Below, piece by piece: positions 25,246 through 34,601 of a stretch of 64,000 nt of DNA (its first letter is position 1; each line of letters begins with the position of its first letter). Under the pieces are notes generated by a model. The model saw nothing but the letters and a program-made list of their open reading frames with translations. It made no database searches and was not told where the DNA came from. A program made the translations under genes and the position numbers. The DNA lies in contig JACKLQ010000001.1 of assembly GCA_024235835.1 (NCBI GenBank), forward strand, positions 1,054,001-1,118,000, read 5' to 3'. The stretch is from Thiobacillus sp. Its GTDB lineage: Bacteria; Pseudomonadota; Gammaproteobacteria; Burkholderiales; Thiobacillaceae.

Positions 25246-28200
25246 TCAATTCTTCCGGACTTGTTGATTCTCACGCCAGGCCCCGGCTGCGCGAAAGAGT
25301 TCGGCATGGGCCTTGGCAAAGGAGGCGAACTTGTCCTCGATTTCCGGGGAATTGGCGGTTATCGCTTCATCCAGGGCCTTGGCGGCATCCCGCAGGCCCG
25401 TTGCACCGATGGTACCCGCCTGGCTGCGCAGCTTATGCACCATCCTGGCCACAATTTCCGGCTTGCCGGCATCCAGCAGGGCTCGGGCCTGTTCCACGAC
25501 AGCGCCATTGGCCGCCAGGAAGTCGGCCAAAATATCCATGAAGAAGCTTACGTCCTCCCCAAGCATCCTCAAAGCCACGCCCATGTCGATTCCGCTGATC
25601 ACGGGCCATGCCTCCTGGGCCACCATGGATGCATTGCCTTCCTGACCGGCAAGGACCTGGGCGGGGGATGGGGACGGTGGCAATGGCTGCCCACGGCTCC
25701 GTTCGACCTGCTGGCGCAGCACCTGCACCAGTCGGGCCGGGTCCACGGGCTTGATAAAGAAATCATCCATGCCCGCATCAAAGGCTCGCTGCTGCTCGGT
25801 GGTCGTGGCCCCCGCCGTCAGGGCAATGACCGGAAGCCGGGGCAGCTTGAGATCAGCGCGTATCCGCATGGTGGCTTCGCATCCGTCCATGCCCGGCATC
25901 TGCAGATCCATGAGCACCAGATCAAAGCCCTCCCGGGCATTTCTGATGGCATCCAGCGCCTGCTCTCCGGAATCGCAAGTAGTCGGGATCGCCCCTTCCT
26001 TGGCCAGGATGCGCTGCATGACGTCCAGGTTGAAAGGACTGTCGTCCACCACCAGCACGCGCACGCCTTGCAGACCTGGAAACCACGGGCTTTCCTTGCC
26101 CGTCGCCGTGCTGGGCAACGATTCCGGCGCCTGGGCTGAAGGCTCGAAAGGCAACTCCAGCCAGAATGCGGAGCCTTCGCCGGGCCGGGTTTCAAAGCCC
26201 ACATCCCCCCCCATCAAACTGGCCAGTCGCCTGATGATGGAAAGTCCCAGGCCGGTGCCCCCGTAGCGACGTGTGGTGGACCCATCCGCCTGCATGAACG
26301 GCTTGAAAAGCCTGGCCTGTGCTTCTTGAGCAATGCCGATGCCGGTATCCGTAACCGTGAACCGCAGGCGCAGAGGCTGCCCCGCCGATGGGTGTCCGAC
26401 GGGGTCCATGCGGAGAGTGACGCTGCCCGCATCGGTGAACTTGAGGGCGTTGCCGAGCAGGTTGGTCAGCATCTGCCGCAGGCGGTTGCCATCGCCGATC
26501 AGCACGGGCGGCATTGCATCTGGCAAGGCAGGCATATCTAGCGCAACGCCCTTGCTCGCCGCGGTGGCGGAAAACATGGCGCGCAGGTCATGCAGCAGTT
26601 CCGGGAGTGAGAAGGGATAAGCCTCCAGAGTGAGTTCGCCGGCTTCGATCTTGGACAAGTCCAGGATGTCGTTGATGAGGGCCAGCAGGGTCTTGCTTGA
26701 AGCTTCGATGGTGAGCAGGTCCCGGCGCTGGGCCCTGTCCAGGGAAGAATGGCTCAACAGGTAGGTGACACCGATGATGGCATTGAGAGGCGTCCGGATC
26801 TCATGGCTCATGTTGGCCAGGAAATCCGACTTGGAGCGATTGGCCACCTCGGCCTTGTTACGCTCCTCGACCAGAAGCCCTTCCAGGCGCTTGCGCTCGG
26901 TGATATCCATGTGGGTGCCCACCAGGCGGGTAGGGTGGTCCTGAGCATCCTTGCGCAATGTGGCCCGGGACAGGACGTTGACCCACCGGCCGTCCTTGTG
27001 CAGCATCCGGAATTCCACCTCGAACTTCTCGGCACGCCCCTCGATCAGGTCCCTCACCAGGGACAGGGTGGACTGCCTGTCCTCGGGATGAACCAGGTTC
27101 GACCAGGTCCCCAGGTTGTTTTCCAGTTCCTCATCGGCATAGCCGAGCATGGCCTTCCAGCGTGGTGAGTAATAGACGACGTCCGTCCTCAGATCCCAGT
27201 CCCAAAGGCCGTCATCGGCACCCTCCAGGGCCAGTTTCAGGCGTTCCTCGCTGCGACCCAGCGCTTCCTCTGCCTTCTTTCTGACGTTGATGTCCTGATG
27301 GGTCCCTGCCATGAGCTTTGGCTGGCCGTCCGCTGTCCGGCTGATGACCCTGCCCCGGTCAAGCACCCATACCCAGTGGCCGGCCTTGTGCCGCATGCGG
27401 GCTTCACACTCGTAATAGGGCACCTGGCCGGAGAAGTGCTTTTCCAGCAATTCCCCCGAGAGTTTGAGGTCATCCGGGTGGGCGTGGCGCAGCCAGGTTT
27501 CGATGGACACCGGCGCCAGCTCCTCCAGTGTGTAGCCGATGATCTCGGCCCAGCGCTCGTTGAATACCACCTGCCCCGTCTGGACGTCCCACTCCCAGGT
27601 ACCCGCCAGGGTTCCGTCAATCACGTTCTGCAACCGTTCCCGGCTTTGCTGAAGGTCATCGCGGGAGGTCCTCATCACGGACACCATGGCATTCATGGCG
27701 TCAGATAGGGCGGCAATTTCGCCCAGGTAGAAGCTGGGAACCGGCCCGACCGGAATGCCGTCCTGGTCCTGCTGCTTCATGGCAGAACCGATCCGGGCCA
27801 GGGGCCGCACCAGAAAACGACTCGCGAAGAAGATCAACAGCCCTGTGAGGACCAGGCCCAGTACCAGGGAGCTCTTCAGGCTGTCCTTCAGCGAGGTCCT
27901 CAGGGCCTGGTTGATCGTTGCGTCGGTGTTGTAGATGGCGACGCTGCCTATCTCCTCCCCTGAGTCAGCCAGTATGGGTGCCGAGTCCCGGTGGAAAGTG
28001 TCCTTCAGCAACTGGTTTTGCGCAGGATCTTCGGGGTCAAACTCCCGGACCACACCTTTGGCATCCCTGATCTTGCCGCTTACGTAGGCTTCCTTGCCCA
28101 GCAGCGTGCCCAGCTTGTAATCGCGCACGACGATGGCGAAGTGCTGGCGGGGGAGAATTTCCGCCTTGACCAGGTTTTCATAGTCGTTGACGGCGTAGGC

Positions 28201-28404
28201 TTCGATGTACGTGGCCAGGTTCTTCTGCAAGGTCGCCAGGCTGCTGGACGAGCTCTGCTGCATCTGGGCCAGGATCGTTTCACGCTGGGCCCGGTAACTG
28301 GACAGGGCCTGCACTGCGAATACCGTTGCCACCGTGATGGCCACGATGCCGCTGATCAGGACAAGCAGGGAACGGCGCCTGGCGCCCCCGGTCATCGCCG
28401 CCAT
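25246..28404 (-). CDS. Hybrid sensor histidine kinase (HAMP-PAS-PAS-HisKA-HATPase-REC-HPt)
   Basis: 1052 residues. First helix about 12-35, a periplasmic sensor of about 140 residues, second helix about 178-200, HAMP, two PAS domains (about 262-375 and 385-505), HisKA with NMSHEIRTPLNAIIG (His near 533), ATPase with NLLGNALKFTD and GTGLGLSI, a receiver from about 780 (VLVVDDSPFNLDVM...LMDLQMPGMDG) and a C-terminal HPt with VHKLRSQAGTIG (His near 989). It starts three bases after the gene for a periplasmic binding protein, which suggests that protein presents the ligand, as LuxP does for LuxQ. Confidence 0.92.
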   Translation of the reverse strand: MAAMTGGARRRSLLVLISGIVAITVATVFAVQALSSYRAQRETILAQMQQSSSSSLATLQKNLATYIEAYAVNDYENLVKAEILPRQHFAIVVRDYKLGTLLGKEAYVSGKIRDAKGVVREFDPEDPAQNQLLKDTFHRDSAPILADSGEEIGSVAIYNTDATINQALRTSLKDSLKSSLVLGLVLTGLLIFFASRFLVRPLARIGSAMKQQDQDGIPVGPVPSFYLGEIAALSDAMNAMVSVMRTSRDDLQQSRERLQNVIDGTLAGTWEWDVQTGQVVFNERWAEIIGYTLEELAPVSIETWLRHAHPDDLKLSGELLEKHFSGQVPYYECEARMRHKAGHWVWVLDRGRVISRTADGQPKLMAGTHQDINVRKKAEEALGRSEERLKLALEGADDGLWDWDLRTDVVYYSPRWKAMLGYADEELENNLGTWSNLVHPEDRQSTLSLVRDLIEGRAEKFEVEFRMLHKDGRWVNVLSRATLRKDAQDHPTRLVGTHMDITERKRLEGLLVEERNKAEVANRSKSDFLANMSHEIRTPLNAIIGVTYLLSHSSLDRAQRRDLLTIEASSKTLLALINDILDLSKIEAGELTLEAYPFSLPELLHDLRAMFSATAASKGVALDMPALPDAMPPVLIGDGNRLRQMLTNLLGNALKFTDAGSVTLRMDPVGHPSAGQPLRLRFTVTDTGIGIAQEAQARLFKPFMQADGSTTRRYGGTGLGLSIIRRLASLMGGDVGFETRPGEGSAFWLELPFEPSAQAPESLPSTATGKESPWFPGLQGVRVLVVDDSPFNLDVMQRILAKEGAIPTTCDSGEQALDAIRNAREGFDLVLMDLQMPGMDGCEATMRIRADLKLPRLPVIALTAGATTTEQQRAFDAGMDDFFIKPVDPARLVQVLRQQVERSRGQPLPPSPSPAQVLAGQEGNASMVAQEAWPVISGIDMGVALRMLGEDVSFFMDILADFLAANGAVVEQARALLDAGKPEIVARMVHKLRSQAGTIGATGLRDAAKALDEAITANSPEIEDKFASFAKAHAELFRAAGAWRENQQVRKN

Positions 28405-28407
28405 CGC

Positions 28408-29412
28408 CTATTGGCCTTCCAAACCCAGCACGTTGCGGCGGATCGTCGGCAGCAGTTGGCGGATATTGCCTTGTGATACGGCCAGAACGGGAAGCTGGAT
28501 ACTCCTCGGAACGGACTTGCCGGCGAGATGGGCATGCACCGCGTTGACCGATTCCTCGCCCATCAGGTAAGGCTGCTGCATGCCGGCTCCCACCAGGGTG
28601 CCGTTCTGGATCAGTTCGATGAACTCGGGCTCCGCGTCAAAACATATCAGCAGCACCTGGCCCCCTCTTCCGGCTTGCCTGATGGCGTCCAGGGCTGCCT
28701 GGTAGCGGTCTGACCCCTGCAGCCACAATGCGCGCATGTCAGGGTGACCGACGAGCAATTCCCTGGCGAAGTCATAGGTTTCCCGGTAGGTGAAATCCAC
28801 CTGCTGTCGGATGTTCGCGCCCCTGATGCCGGCATCTTCCAGGGCCTTCAGAAATCCCGCGGTCCGGTCTCTTCCGTTGGCGCGCTTTTGTGGAATCGCG
28901 ATGATGCCAACGCTGCCTTGGGACCATTTCCGTTCCTGCATGGCCTGCACCAGGATTCTGCCAATCTGGTAGGCCCCGTCCTGGTTGTCGGAGGCGATAT
29001 AGCTCACGTAGGTCCCGACATCCGTGCCGATGTCCGCGATGACCACCGGTATGTCCGCCTGCCGGGCCAGCTTCAGGATCGTGACCGCGGCGGAGGAGTT
29101 CGTGGGGGACAGGATCATGCCATCCACCTTGTTACTGATGGCCCGGACTGCGAGCTCCAGTTCCCGCTTGGCGTCGTTCTCGGCACTATGCACGTCCAAC
29201 CGGTAGCCCAGCCCCTTGGCACGGGCCTCGATGCCCTGCTTCATGATGTTCCAGAAGGGAATGCGCAAATCGGAAACCAGATAGGCAATCTGCTTTTCCG
29301 CCCCATGGGAAAAACCCGTCGGGACGAATATCAGCGCGAGAAAGACATAGGCGAATAGGCGGCATCGACGCAGCCCGGCTCGAAGCCGGACCAAGCGTGT
29401 GACGAAGTACAT
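28408..29412 (-). CDS. Periplasmic sugar-binding-type sensor protein
   Basis: 334 residues with an N-terminal signal segment and the type I periplasmic-binding fold of the RbsB/LuxP group (IAYLVSDLRIPFWNIMKQGIEARAKGLGY; later IILSPTNS-type and IPVVIADIGTDVGTYVSYIASDN motifs). No ABC permease or ATPase is nearby; the partner is the hybrid kinase three bases downstream, so a sensing role is more likely than transport. The ligand is unknown (sugar, autoinducer-like or related small molecule). Confidence 0.85.
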   Translation of the reverse strand: MYFVTRLVRLRAGLRRCRLFAYVFLALIFVPTGFSHGAEKQIAYLVSDLRIPFWNIMKQGIEARAKGLGYRLDVHSAENDAKRELELAVRAISNKVDGMILSPTNSSAAVTILKLARQADIPVVIADIGTDVGTYVSYIASDNQDGAYQIGRILVQAMQERKWSQGSVGIIAIPQKRANGRDRTAGFLKALEDAGIRGANIRQQVDFTYRETYDFARELLVGHPDMRALWLQGSDRYQAALDAIRQAGRGGQVLLICFDAEPEFIELIQNGTLVGAGMQQPYLMGEESVNAVHAHLAGKSVPRSIQLPVLAVSQGNIRQLLPTIRRNVLGLEGQ

Positions 29413-29576
29413 GTTTTCCCCCGGGTCTCGAGGCTTTTCTACAACAGGAAAAGCGTATCACCGGGATTTGGCTGTTTGGTAGCCGTATATTTGTATCGGC
29501 CGCGGAGCGTCCCCATGCGGGTTATCCGTTATCAGCTCGCCACGCTCCAGGCATCGCCCACCGGCGACTTCGCACT

Positions 29577-30932
29577 TCAGCCGGAAATAGGAACCTCCAG
29601 GGTGTCCCCGGGCCTGAGGGGCTCGGAGGACTCGTTCCAGCGGCGAAGTTCGGTTACCTGTACCTTGTAGTGTTTGGCGACCCGCTCCAGGGTGTCGCCC
29701 TTGCGCACGGTATGGATCCGCATGGCCGGACGCCTGGCTAGGGCCAGGACTCTGGTTTCAGGCTTGGAGGAAACCCCGGTTTTGGCGGGCACCAGCAGGG
29801 TCTGGGCCTGGGCAACGTTGCCCTTGTGGAGCCTGAGAGGGTTGTGTTCCTTCAACCATGCCAGGGTCACCCCGAACTTTTCGGCGATCTTTATCACGCT
29901 TTCTCCCCGGCGGGCCTGGTAGGCCTGCAGGCTGTGGGCGTCCACCCCCTGGCGGTGCAGGTTGAACTGGAACACCTCCAACCGTTCGGTGGGCAGCAAC
30001 AGGACGTTGTGGCTGTCCGTGTGGATCACGCGGCGCTGGAAGCCGGGATTGAGGGCGAGGAAGTCATCCAGCTTCATGTCTGCCAGGCGCGCGGCCTGCC
30101 GGGCTTCCATGGGGTGCTGCAAGGCGACCTGCATGAAATAAGGTTCGTTGGCCACCATTTCCAGGCTGATGCCGAAGCGCCGGGGGTCAAGGACGATGTT
30201 GCGCAGGGCCACCAGTTTCGGCACGTAATGGCGGGTTTCCGTGGGCAACCTGAGACTGGCGTAGTCCGTGGTCTTGCCTTGGCGGCGGGACTGGGCCCGG
30301 GCCACGCAGCCTTCGCCGCAGTTGTAAGCGGCCAGGGCCAGTTCCCAGTCGCCGAACATGGCGTGGAGCGTCTGCAGGTAATCGAGGGCGGCCCGGGTGG
30401 CGCTGACGACGTCGCGACGGCCGTCGAACCAGGCATTCCGCTTGAGCCCGTAGAGGCTGCCGGTGGAGGGGATGAACTGCCAGAGACCCATGGCCTTCAT
30501 GGGTGACAGGGCCTGGGGGTTGTAGGCGGACTCGATCATGGGCAGCAGGGCGATCTCCATGGGCATGCCGCGCTTTTCCACTTCCTCGGCGATGTAGTAG
30601 AGATAGGGACGGCTGCGCTCCACGCCCCGGGAGAGATAGGCGGAATGGTCGGAGAACCAGGCTTCATGCCGACGGGTGAGCACGGGGTCGGACTCGGGGA
30701 GCGAAAACCCGGCACGGATGCGTTGCCAAAGTCCCGCCTGGGCTTCATGCCCAGCCAGGGCCGAGGTCGACAGCGCATGGCTGACTTTCAGTCTGGGGAC
30801 GGCTGTATCCGCCGCTGTCACGCCCCCTGCACCGCCCATGGCCAGGCAGGCTACCAGCAGGAAGCGGGCGATGAGGCGAGAGCTGGACAGGGGCAATTCG
30901 TTCTTGCTTGCGGTGTTGTGGATAAATGGCAA
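29577..30932 (-). CDS. mltD: Membrane-bound lytic murein transglycosylase D-like, LysM repeats
   Basis: 451 residues. A signal sequence with lipobox LVAC suggests an outer-membrane lipoprotein. The SLT domain (about 105-220) carries the catalytic Glu in LLPMIESAYNPQA, then MGLWQFIPSTG and AYNCGEG. Two LysM modules follow (ARRGESVIKIAEKFGV and VRKGDTLERVAKHYKV) for peptidoglycan binding. The apparent start is TTG at 30932, as no ATG lies between it and the signal sequence; AGGGAATCAGGA precedes it. Confidence 0.9.
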   Translation of the reverse strand: MPFIHNTASKNELPLSSSRLIARFLLVACLAMGGAGGVTAADTAVPRLKVSHALSTSALAGHEAQAGLWQRIRAGFSLPESDPVLTRRHEAWFSDHSAYLSRGVERSRPYLYYIAEEVEKRGMPMEIALLPMIESAYNPQALSPMKAMGLWQFIPSTGSLYGLKRNAWFDGRRDVVSATRAALDYLQTLHAMFGDWELALAAYNCGEGCVARAQSRRQGKTTDYASLRLPTETRHYVPKLVALRNIVLDPRRFGISLEMVANEPYFMQVALQHPMEARQAARLADMKLDDFLALNPGFQRRVIHTDSHNVLLLPTERLEVFQFNLHRQGVDAHSLQAYQARRGESVIKIAEKFGVTLAWLKEHNPLRLHKGNVAQAQTLLVPAKTGVSSKPETRVLALARRPAMRIHTVRKGDTLERVAKHYKVQVTELRRWNESSEPLRPGDTLEVPISG

Positions 30933-31179
30933 TGTCCTGATTCCCTTTTTGTGAATGCCCTGTTTTCCAGGCAGTTATTTGAACAGGTCGAGCAGGGTTC
31001 GTGCCAGAAGAAACATCCCTTTTGCATCAATTGGTTATGACAGGACCACCCATGGAGGAGGACACATCTGTAAAGCCAGCCGACGGCAGCATCGACGAAG
31101 ATTCAGCTTTTATTGGCAAGGCGTGAAAGCCTTGCGCGCTTCGATACACTCTCCCCTCCCCTTTCTTCAAGACCTACTC

Positions 31180-31584
31180 ATGCGCACACTGAAATTGCTC
31201 GCGGCAACCTTGGCCGCCCTGACCTGTACTTTCACCTTTGCGGGCGACTCCGAAACCATGCAATCAGGTGTGGTGGTGTCCCATCTCAAGCCAGGCCAGG
31301 GCGCGTCCCCTAGCGCTGCCAGCACGGTGCGCGTGCATTACCGGGGCACGCTGGCCAACGGCACCGAGTTCGACAGCTCCTACAAGCGCCGCGAACCCAT
31401 CAGCTTTCCGCTACGGGGCGTCATCCCCTGCTGGACCCAGGGTGTGCAGAAGATGAAGGTGGGCGGCAAGGCCAGACTGACCTGTCCGGCGGACACCGCT
31501 TATGGCGACAGAGGCGTGCCGGGGGTGATTCCGCCCAAGTCCGTGCTGACCTTCGATGTGGAACTGCTGGCCATCGAGCGCTGA
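31180..31584 (+). CDS. Periplasmic FKBP-type peptidyl-prolyl isomerase
   Basis: 134 residues: a signal peptide (LKLLAATLAALTCTFTFAG) and a single FKBP domain with VRVHYRGTLANGTEFDSSY, FPLRGVIPCWTQGVQKM and the hydrophobic pocket region VIPPKSVLTFDVELL. The start at 31180 gives the signal peptide directly; the open frame is longer upstream without coding character. It assists folding of exported proteins. Confidence 0.93.
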   Translation: MRTLKLLAATLAALTCTFTFAGDSETMQSGVVVSHLKPGQGASPSAASTVRVHYRGTLANGTEFDSSYKRREPISFPLRGVIPCWTQGVQKMKVGGKARLTCPADTAYGDRGVPGVIPPKSVLTFDVELLAIER

Positions 31585-31633
31585 ATGGCGTGGCGGCCCG
31601 GCCACTTGGGTAAGCGCTGAATCTCCGCGCTTG

Positions 31634-31702
31634 CGTCATTCCGGCGAAAGCCGGAATCCAGAGCCATCAAAACCCTGGACCCCGGCGTTCGCCGGGGTGA
31701 CG
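31634..31702. repeat. Dispersed palindromic repeat (CGTCATTCC type)
   Basis: Two hairpins, CGTCATTCCGGCGAAAGCCGG and CCCCGGCGTTCGCCGGGGTGACG, whose ends also pair with each other. The same architecture recurs at 44671-44733. This is a widespread intergenic REP/MITE-like element in proteobacteria. It lies between the convergent FKBP and bfr genes. Confidence 0.82.
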
Positions 31703-31732
31703 GATCAATCAGTGGTTTGCCGCCCATACAAA

Positions 31733-31761
31733 GTACAACGGGGCCCAGGGCCCCGTTGTAC
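31733..31761 (-). terminator. Perfect 14-base inverted repeat, probable bfr terminator
   Basis: GTACAACGGGGCCC and its exact complement are separated by one base. On the minus strand the stem lies 19 bases after the bfr stop and is followed by TTTGTAT. It may also act on the convergent FKBP transcript. Confidence 0.7.
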
Positions 31762-31779
31762 GTTTCGGCGCGCGGGACC

Positions 31780-32259
31780 TCAGCTCTCGATGCCGCCCAT
31801 GGCGGTTTGCAGATAGTTCTGCAAGCCCACCTTTTCCACCAGCTCGATCTGGGTTTCCAGGTAGTCGATGTGCTCCTCGGTGTCCTTCTGGATTCCTTCC
31901 AGGATTTCCCTGGAGACGTAGTCTTTCACCGATTCGCAATAGTGGATGGCCTCGGTATAGAGGGCGTGGCCGTTGTGTTCCAGCTTGAGGTCGCAGGCCA
32001 GGCATTCGGGCACGTTCTCGCCGATCATGAGTTTGCCCAGGTCCTGCAGGTTGGGCAGGCCTTCCAGGAAGAGGATGCGCTCGATGAGCTTGTCGGCGTG
32101 GTGCATCTCCTCGATGGATTCCTCGTACTCATGTTTGCCCAGGGCCAGCAGACCCCAGTTCTTGTACATGCGGGCATGGAGGAAATACTGGTTGATGGCC
32201 GTCAGTTCGACGGTGAGAGCCTTGTTCAGATACTGGATGACTTTCTTGTCGCCTTTCAT
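31780..32259 (-). CDS. bfr: Bacterioferritin
   Basis: 159 residues, standard Bfr length. Ferroxidase ligands are in place: Glu18 (LTVELTAINQYF), the EEMHHADKLIERI helix with Glu and His plus the heme-ligand Met52, and the C-terminal DYVSREILEGIQKDTEEHIDYLE pair. It stores iron as ferric mineral in a 24-mer. The conserved ATG at 32259 begins MKGDKKVIQYLNKAL. bfd lies 171 bases upstream on the same strand. Confidence 0.96.
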   Translation of the reverse strand: MKGDKKVIQYLNKALTVELTAINQYFLHARMYKNWGLLALGKHEYEESIEEMHHADKLIERILFLEGLPNLQDLGKLMIGENVPECLACDLKLEHNGHALYTEAIHYCESVKDYVSREILEGIQKDTEEHIDYLETQIELVEKVGLQNYLQTAMGGIES

Positions 32260-32430
32260 GGAACGCGCTCCTGGAGAAATGTTTGTGTGGGCGCCCAAAG
32301 GGGCCCTGCTCGTTCCGGCTGGCCGTTGGCTGGTGCTGCTTGGCTATTGGGCGATCGCCGGCTGCCCCGGGGGCAGCTGACTGGATTATAGATAGGTGTT
32401 GGGGATGGGAGCCAGAAGCCCGCAACAGGG

Positions 32431-32631
32431 CTAGGCGGCGCAGGCGTTGCCTTCACCCTGGTTGGGGCAGTCCCGGCACTCTTTCAGGATGCCGTGGGCG
32501 CACTTGGCGCAACGGCCGCATTCCGAGGCCACCCCCAGATGCTCCCGCAGTCCACGCATGGACTGCACGCCGCATTGCACGGCCTCGCGCACCTGACTTT
32601 CAGTCACTGCCTGGCAAACACAGACGTACAT
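32431..32631 (-). CDS. bfd: Bacterioferritin-associated ferredoxin
   Basis: 66 residues with the [2Fe-2S] ligands CVC at positions 4-6 and the CGRCAKC cluster, so all four cysteines are present. Bfd reduces bacterioferritin heme and releases stored iron during starvation. A Fur box 43 bases upstream fits that role. A TTG start at 32646 is possible, but the ATG at 32631 matches the family start MYVCVC. Confidence 0.93.
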   Translation of the reverse strand: MYVCVCQAVTESQVREAVQCGVQSMRGLREHLGVASECGRCAKCAHGILKECRDCPNQGEGNACAA

Positions 32632-32941
32632 GACTAGACACTCCAACAGCTTGATGAACCCAGTCTACAGTGATGAGAATGATTGTCAACAACACGAAAC
32701 AATTTTTTTGCCCCGTTGCTTCGATATCCAAGTGGCAAATTCCATGCCCGAGTTGGAATGGCTTGGGCAAAAGGGATGTCCCCATGCCATGCCCCTTGGC
32801 AGGACCGGGGAATAGCGGCAGGCATGGTTATTGGGCGCCATGAGGCTGCCCGGTGGCGGCGTTAGGTTTGGGCGGACTATGACAAGGCTGCTTGTCTGGA
32901 TTCCCACAAGCACTGGACGAACCGGCGGCGTGCCGCTCGGG
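32632..32941. other. Intergenic region between bfd and the M14-like gene
   Basis: 310 bases. The bfd-proximal part holds the Fur box and an A/T run (AACAATTTTTTTGC). I see nothing else identifiable. Confidence 0.6.
32674..32688 (-). promoter_or_regulatory. Fur box upstream of bfd
   Basis: TGAGAATGATTGTCA matches the 7-1-7 Fur consensus TGATAATNATTATCA at 12 of 14 positions. Confidence 0.8.
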
Positions 32942-33493
32942 TCAACCCACGCAGCCGGCCAGCAGCCTGACCAACCCCCGCGCATAGTTCCAATCCTCCG
33001 CCTGGGCGGCCCGATGCTCCGGCAGGAAGATTTCCAGCCCCACGTACAGGAATTGGGGGCTGTTGCAAACCTGTTCGGGAATGACGCAGGTGGCGAAAGG
33101 GGTTTGCCCCGAGGTGGGCGCGAAAGGCACGACCCGGCTCCTTCGCCCCCATGCCGGGTCTGCGTAGCGCAAGGCCATTTCCACGCAGCCGCTCAGGGCC
33201 GCATCCTTGCAATAGATATCGGCGCAGGGGCCGTCCCGGTCGATGCCCGTATGCAGGTCGATCACCAGGCGGTAAGCGCGCTTGCGCACGTGGGCGAGCA
33301 ACTGGTGATAAAGCTCCCGGTGCAGGGTGTCGTAGTGAAAGAGTTCATCGGGTCGCGGCCGCCGCCCGGAAAGGCCTTCGCCGATGCGCAACACTGCCGT
33401 CTCCCCCGGATCCAGGCCCGCAGCCACCTGTTCGCCGAAGGCCAGTTCCTCCCGATGTACGCCGATGACCAGGAGGGTGGGCGGACCTTGCAT
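32942..33493 (-). CDS. Zinc-carboxypeptidase-like (M14 / succinylglutamate desuccinylase-aspartoacylase) protein
   Basis: 183 residues, short for the family. The N-terminal IGVHREELAFGE supplies an HxxE pair and VIDLHTGIDRDG a third His, the zinc-ligand spacing of the M14 AstE/AspA group. A YADPAWG and CVIPEQVCNS region follows. It starts one base after the dmeF-like stop, so the two form an operon. Substrate unknown; assignment is by motif only. Confidence 0.6.
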   Translation of the reverse strand: MQGPPTLLVIGVHREELAFGEQVAAGLDPGETAVLRIGEGLSGRRPRPDELFHYDTLHRELYHQLLAHVRKRAYRLVIDLHTGIDRDGPCADIYCKDAALSGCVEMALRYADPAWGRRSRVVPFAPTSGQTPFATCVIPEQVCNSPQFLYVGLEIFLPEHRAAQAEDWNYARGLVRLLAGCVG

Positions 33494-33494
33494 C

Positions 33495-34490
33495 TCAGGC
33501 GGTGGGGGCGGGCCGGCAGACGGCATCCCGGCAGTGGTTGATCTCCACGGTGAGGTGGTCCAGGCCCTCCACCTCGGCCAGGAGGTCCCGGTATTCATCC
33601 ACGGAGCGGGGCGAGTGGGTGACCAGGGAGAGGATGCAGGCCCGGCTGGCGGGGCCCACCCGCCACAGGTGCAGGTCGGCGATTTCGTGGTCCGGCTGGG
33701 CGGCGATGATGCGCCTAATCTCCGTCGCGACGCGGCCATGGTCTTCCGCATCCAGCAGCACCCGGGCGCTGTCCCGGGCCAGGCCCCAGGCCCAGCGGCC
33801 CACCACGGCCGCGCCCACCATGCCCATGACCGGATCCAGGAAACCCCAGCCAAAGACCATGCCGCCGGCCAGGGCCACGATGGCCAGCACCGAGGTGAGG
33901 GCATCGGCCAGCACGTGCAGGTAGGCCGCCTTCAGGTTGTGGTCCACGTGCTCATGGTGGTGATCAAGGTCGTGGTCGTGATCGTGGTGGTCATGATCAT
34001 GGGCGTGCCCAGGAGGATGATCGTGACCATGATGGTCGTGGTCCAGCAGCCAGGCGCTGGCCAGGTTGACCGCCAGGCCCAGCAACGCCACGGCCATGGC
34101 CTCGGCGTAGTGGATGGCCACGGGCTGGTATAGGCGCTGCACGGATTCCACGATCATCCACAGGGCCACGGCCCCCAGGAACAGGGCGCTGGTGTAGCCC
34201 GCCAGGGCCGTGACCTTGCCGGTGCCGAAGGTGAAGCGGGCATCCCCGGCATGCTGGCGGGCGAAGCGGTAGGCGAAGGCGGCCATGCCCAGGGCGCCCA
34301 CGTGGCTGGCCATGTGCCAACCGTCCGCCAGCAGGGCCATGGAACCGGTGAGCCAACCCGCCGCGAGTTCCACCAGCATGGCGGCGAAGGTGAGGCCCAC
34401 CACCCAGCGGGTGCGCCGCTCCGCGCTTTGCTGCGCCTGGGTGCCGAAATCGTGGCTGTGCTGCCAGGGGCTGAGGTCGTGGGTATGCAT
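33495..34490 (-). CDS. Cation diffusion facilitator, DmeF-like metal efflux protein
   Basis: 331 residues, six hydrophobic segments. It starts MHTHDLSPWQHSHDFG, the DmeF-type N-terminus. The metal site is formed by MALLADGWHMASH and the fifth helix HVLADALTSV. Between them lies a cytoplasmic loop of about 30 residues very rich in His and Asp. DmeF proteins export Co2+ and Ni2+; Fe2+ or Zn2+ is equally conceivable next to feo genes. The C-terminal CDF domain follows. Confidence 0.88.
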   Translation of the reverse strand: MHTHDLSPWQHSHDFGTQAQQSAERRTRWVVGLTFAAMLVELAAGWLTGSMALLADGWHMASHVGALGMAAFAYRFARQHAGDARFTFGTGKVTALAGYTSALFLGAVALWMIVESVQRLYQPVAIHYAEAMAVALLGLAVNLASAWLLDHDHHGHDHPPGHAHDHDHHDHDHDLDHHHEHVDHNLKAAYLHVLADALTSVLAIVALAGGMVFGWGFLDPVMGMVGAAVVGRWAWGLARDSARVLLDAEDHGRVATEIRRIIAAQPDHEIADLHLWRVGPASRACILSLVTHSPRSVDEYRDLLAEVEGLDHLTVEINHCRDAVCRPAPTA

Positions 34491-34508
34491 GTCAATCCTC
34501 CTGGGAAT

Positions 34509-34590
34509 GTAGCCCGGAGGAGCATGGCGAGTCCGGGGACAAAGGGGAGAGCAGCACCCCGGGCTCGGCCTTGGGCCTCCTCCGGGCTAC
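34509..34590. repeat. Palindromic repeat (GTAGCCCGGAGGAG type), copy 1
   Basis: The ends are GTAGCCCGGAGGAG and CTCCTCCGGGCTAC, an exact inverted repeat, with GAGTCCGGGGA inside. It sits in the gap between feoC and the dmeF-like gene. A second copy is at 37516-37592. Confidence 0.8.
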
Positions 34591-34601
34591 GGCTGGATGT
34601 T

